Source: Streptosporangium sp040640155
GTDB lineage: Bacteria; Actinomycetota; Actinomycetes; Streptosporangiales; Streptosporangiaceae
Assembly: GCF_040640155.1 (NCBI RefSeq)
Contig: NZ_JBFABE010000001.1
Span: 124,001 to 188,000 of the forward strand
DNA: 64,000 nt
Reading direction: 5' to 3'
The translations under genes and the position numbers were made by a program. Positions 63,039 through 64,000 of this stretch are shown here, one piece after another. Position 1 is the first letter of the stretch. The number at the start of each line of letters is the position of its first letter. The notes below the pieces were generated by a model. It had not been told where the DNA came from. It did no database searches and saw nothing but the letters and a program-made list of their open reading frames with translations.

Positions 63039-63157
63039 CCCCCATCCACCGCACCGGATCACCGGTGTCCCGCCGACGGGCTCGCCTCGGAGCCGACTCC
63101 GCGTCGGCGGGACGCCGGTTTTCGGCTGTCCGGGCCCAATTACTCGTCACTTCATGA

Positions 63158-63221
63158 GCGGAAATCTCGCGAATTCCGCATGATCGTACATAGACAGAAT
63201 ATATGTCTGTTTGGCTATAGT
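63158..63221 (+). promoter_or_regulatory. AT-rich promoter region with two inverted repeats
   Basis: Inverted repeats gcggaa/ttccgc (63158-63179) and agaca/tgtct (63192-63208) precede a tatagt hexamer (63216-63221). The region is far less GC-rich than the rest of the window and drives the ACP/ketosynthase genes. Confidence 0.5.
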
Positions 63222-63271
63222 CCGGAGGCATTGCAGGGGCGTAAGTGGACCGATCTCTTAAGGGTGGGCGA

Positions 63272-63520
63272 ATGACCAGCCTCGATTCAGCCACGTCCGT
63301 CGTCCGTTCGGCGATCGCCGAGGTCCTGTGCGTGCCGAGCGACCAGGTGAAGCCCGGCGCCTCCATCGCCGACCACCAGATCGACAGCCTGGAATGGGTG
63401 GAGATCTCCGTCATCATCGAGGAGAAGCTGGGCGTCCAGCTCGACCCGGCCGACTTCGCCGGTGCGCGGACCGTGGCCGACATGGCGGGCGTCCTGCACG
63501 CCGCGCTGGCCTCGCGGTGA
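63272..63520 (+). CDS. acyl carrier protein
   Basis: 82 aa. Phosphopantetheine Ser39 in HQIDSLEWVEI, the DSL motif of carrier proteins; helix pattern IAEVLCVPSDQVKPGASI and EKLGVQLDPADFAG. AGGGTGG upstream of ATG 63272 is preferred over GTG 63245. Followed by a ketosynthase gene, so it probably serves a dedicated polyketide or fatty-acid-like pathway rather than primary synthesis. Confidence 0.9.
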   Translation: MTSLDSATSVVRSAIAEVLCVPSDQVKPGASIADHQIDSLEWVEISVIIEEKLGVQLDPADFAGARTVADMAGVLHAALASR

Positions 63521-63583
63521 CGGGCGCGGTGACGGGCGCGGTGACGGGCGCGGTGACGGCATGGTGACGGCGCGGTGACGCGG
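63514..63583 (+). repeat. 12-bp tandem repeat spanning ACP stop and ketosynthase start
   Basis: gcggtgacgggc units at 63514, 63526, 63538 and 63550 (last one altered), then a variant at 63572. The ACP stop is in the first unit and the ketosynthase GTG in the last. Confidence 0.85.
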
Positions 63584-64000
63584 GTCGTCGTCACCGGGAT
63601 GGGCGTCAAGAGCCCGGCGGGCAACACGACCGCGGACGTCCTCGCCGCGGTGCTCGCGGGCGCCTCGCTCGCCACCGAGATCCCCGGGCTGGCCGACGCG
63701 GGGGTGCCGGTCACGATCGGGTGCCCGCTGGCGCCGTTCGAGCCGCTCGACTACTTCGGCGAGCGTGAGCTGAGGACGCTCGACCGTACCGCCCGGATCG
63801 GTCTCGCCGCGGCGATCGACGCCGTCACCGACGCCGCCGTCGACGGCGTCGACGGCGTCAGCGGCGTCAGGGGTGGCAGCGGCGGCAGCGTCGTCGTCGA
63901 CGGCGGTCTGCCCGGCGAGAGGTGCGGGGTCTACCTGGGCACGGGCGGGGGCGGGTTCGCCACCCTGGAGAACCTGATCGTGGGGCACACGCTGGGCAGG
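63575..64000 (+). CDS. beta-ketoacyl synthase, N-terminal part (continues beyond window)
   Basis: 142 codons to the right edge. Starts VTRVVVTGMGVKSPAGNTTADVL, the N-terminal strand/helix of KAS I/II condensing enzymes, with RTARIGLAAAIDAVTDA; the sequence then has a Val/Asp/Gly/Ser-rich insertion encoded by short repeats (about residues 88-112) before GVYLGTGGGGFATLE. The catalytic Cys lies beyond the edge, so whether it is an active KS or a chain-length factor cannot be judged. Coupled to the ACP gene. Confidence 0.88.
   Translation, partial: MTRVVVTGMGVKSPAGNTTADVLAAVLAGASLATEIPGLADAGVPVTIGCPLAPFEPLDYFGERELRTLDRTARIGLAAAIDAVTDAAVDGVDGVSGVRGGSGGSVVVDGGLPGERCGVYLGTGGGGFATLENLIVGHTLGR

Overview
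The window looks like a chromosomal core segment of a filamentous high-GC actinomycete, most likely Streptosporangiales (Streptosporangium/Nonomuraea-like). The evidence is very high GC with strong third-position GC bias, many GTG starts, many apparently leaderless promoters (a TANNNT box 6-9 nt before the start codon), a FilP/Scy-type polar coiled-coil gene, and gene order shared from memory with Streptomyces coelicolor (filP/scy - epimerase - thiolase - meaB - MarR - icmA - thioredoxin) and with Mycobacterium tuberculosis (pncB - clpS - mec - cysO - cysM - murI - Rv1339 - rphA - rdgB).

Layout. 1-1.5 kb: operon of a membrane protein, a winged-helix regulator and an ABC ATPase cut by the window edge. 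1.7-10.5 kb: acyl-CoA metabolism (3-hydroxyacyl-CoA dehydrogenase, hydrolases, methylmalonyl-CoA epimerase, thiolase, MeaB GTPase) around the FilP-like gene. 10.5-13.2 kb: unknown membrane protein preceded by a 29-codon ORF, then a MarR regulator and an 80-bp tandem repeat. 13.2-19.7 kb: isobutyryl-CoA-mutase-type large subunit, YbbN thioredoxin, ACT-malic enzyme, YqgE, DUF3039, secreted M43 protease. 19.7-25.4 kb: MFS exporter, SF2 helicase, and a 14-residue-repeat coiled-coil gene broken by two assembly gaps. 25.4-37.3 kb: nicotinamide salvage, ClpS, the CysO/CysM/Mec cysteine pathway, DUF3352 protein, thioesterase, MurI, MBL phosphodiesterase, RphA, RdgB. 37.3-40.3 kb: sulfite-oxidase-like enzyme and a Tox-PL toxin/YrhB-like immunity pair. 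40.4-45.8 kb: two-component system plus FtsX-type ABC transporter. 45.8-49 kb: 18-codon ORF with terminator, an odd tRNA, Bcp, DUF3618, alanine-racemase-fold enzyme. 49.1-52.1 kb: DUF6286/AmaP-like pair overlapping antisense with a glycosyltransferase-like gene. 52.2-60.6 kb: serine dehydratase, gcvTH under a tandem glycine riboswitch, and a gamma-glutamyl-amine catabolic operon facing a FadR-type regulator. 60.6-64 kb: membrane protein, AbiEii/MenT-like nucleotidyltransferase with partner, then an ACP and the start of a ketosynthase that probably opens a biosynthetic cluster.

How it works together: branched-chain/odd-chain acyl-CoA flux (mutase, epimerase, MeaB, thiolase, dehydrogenase, malic enzyme); cysteine assembly on the carrier CysO; glycine/serine breakdown controlled by glycine; amine use by gamma-glutamylation; cell-envelope stress sensing. 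Four N runs (94-100 bases) all sit in short tandem repeats. Several genes are followed by tandem repeats whose first unit contains the stop codon. The most unusual items are a class I tRNA with a UAG anticodon, two toxin-like gene pairs, and several short ORFs.
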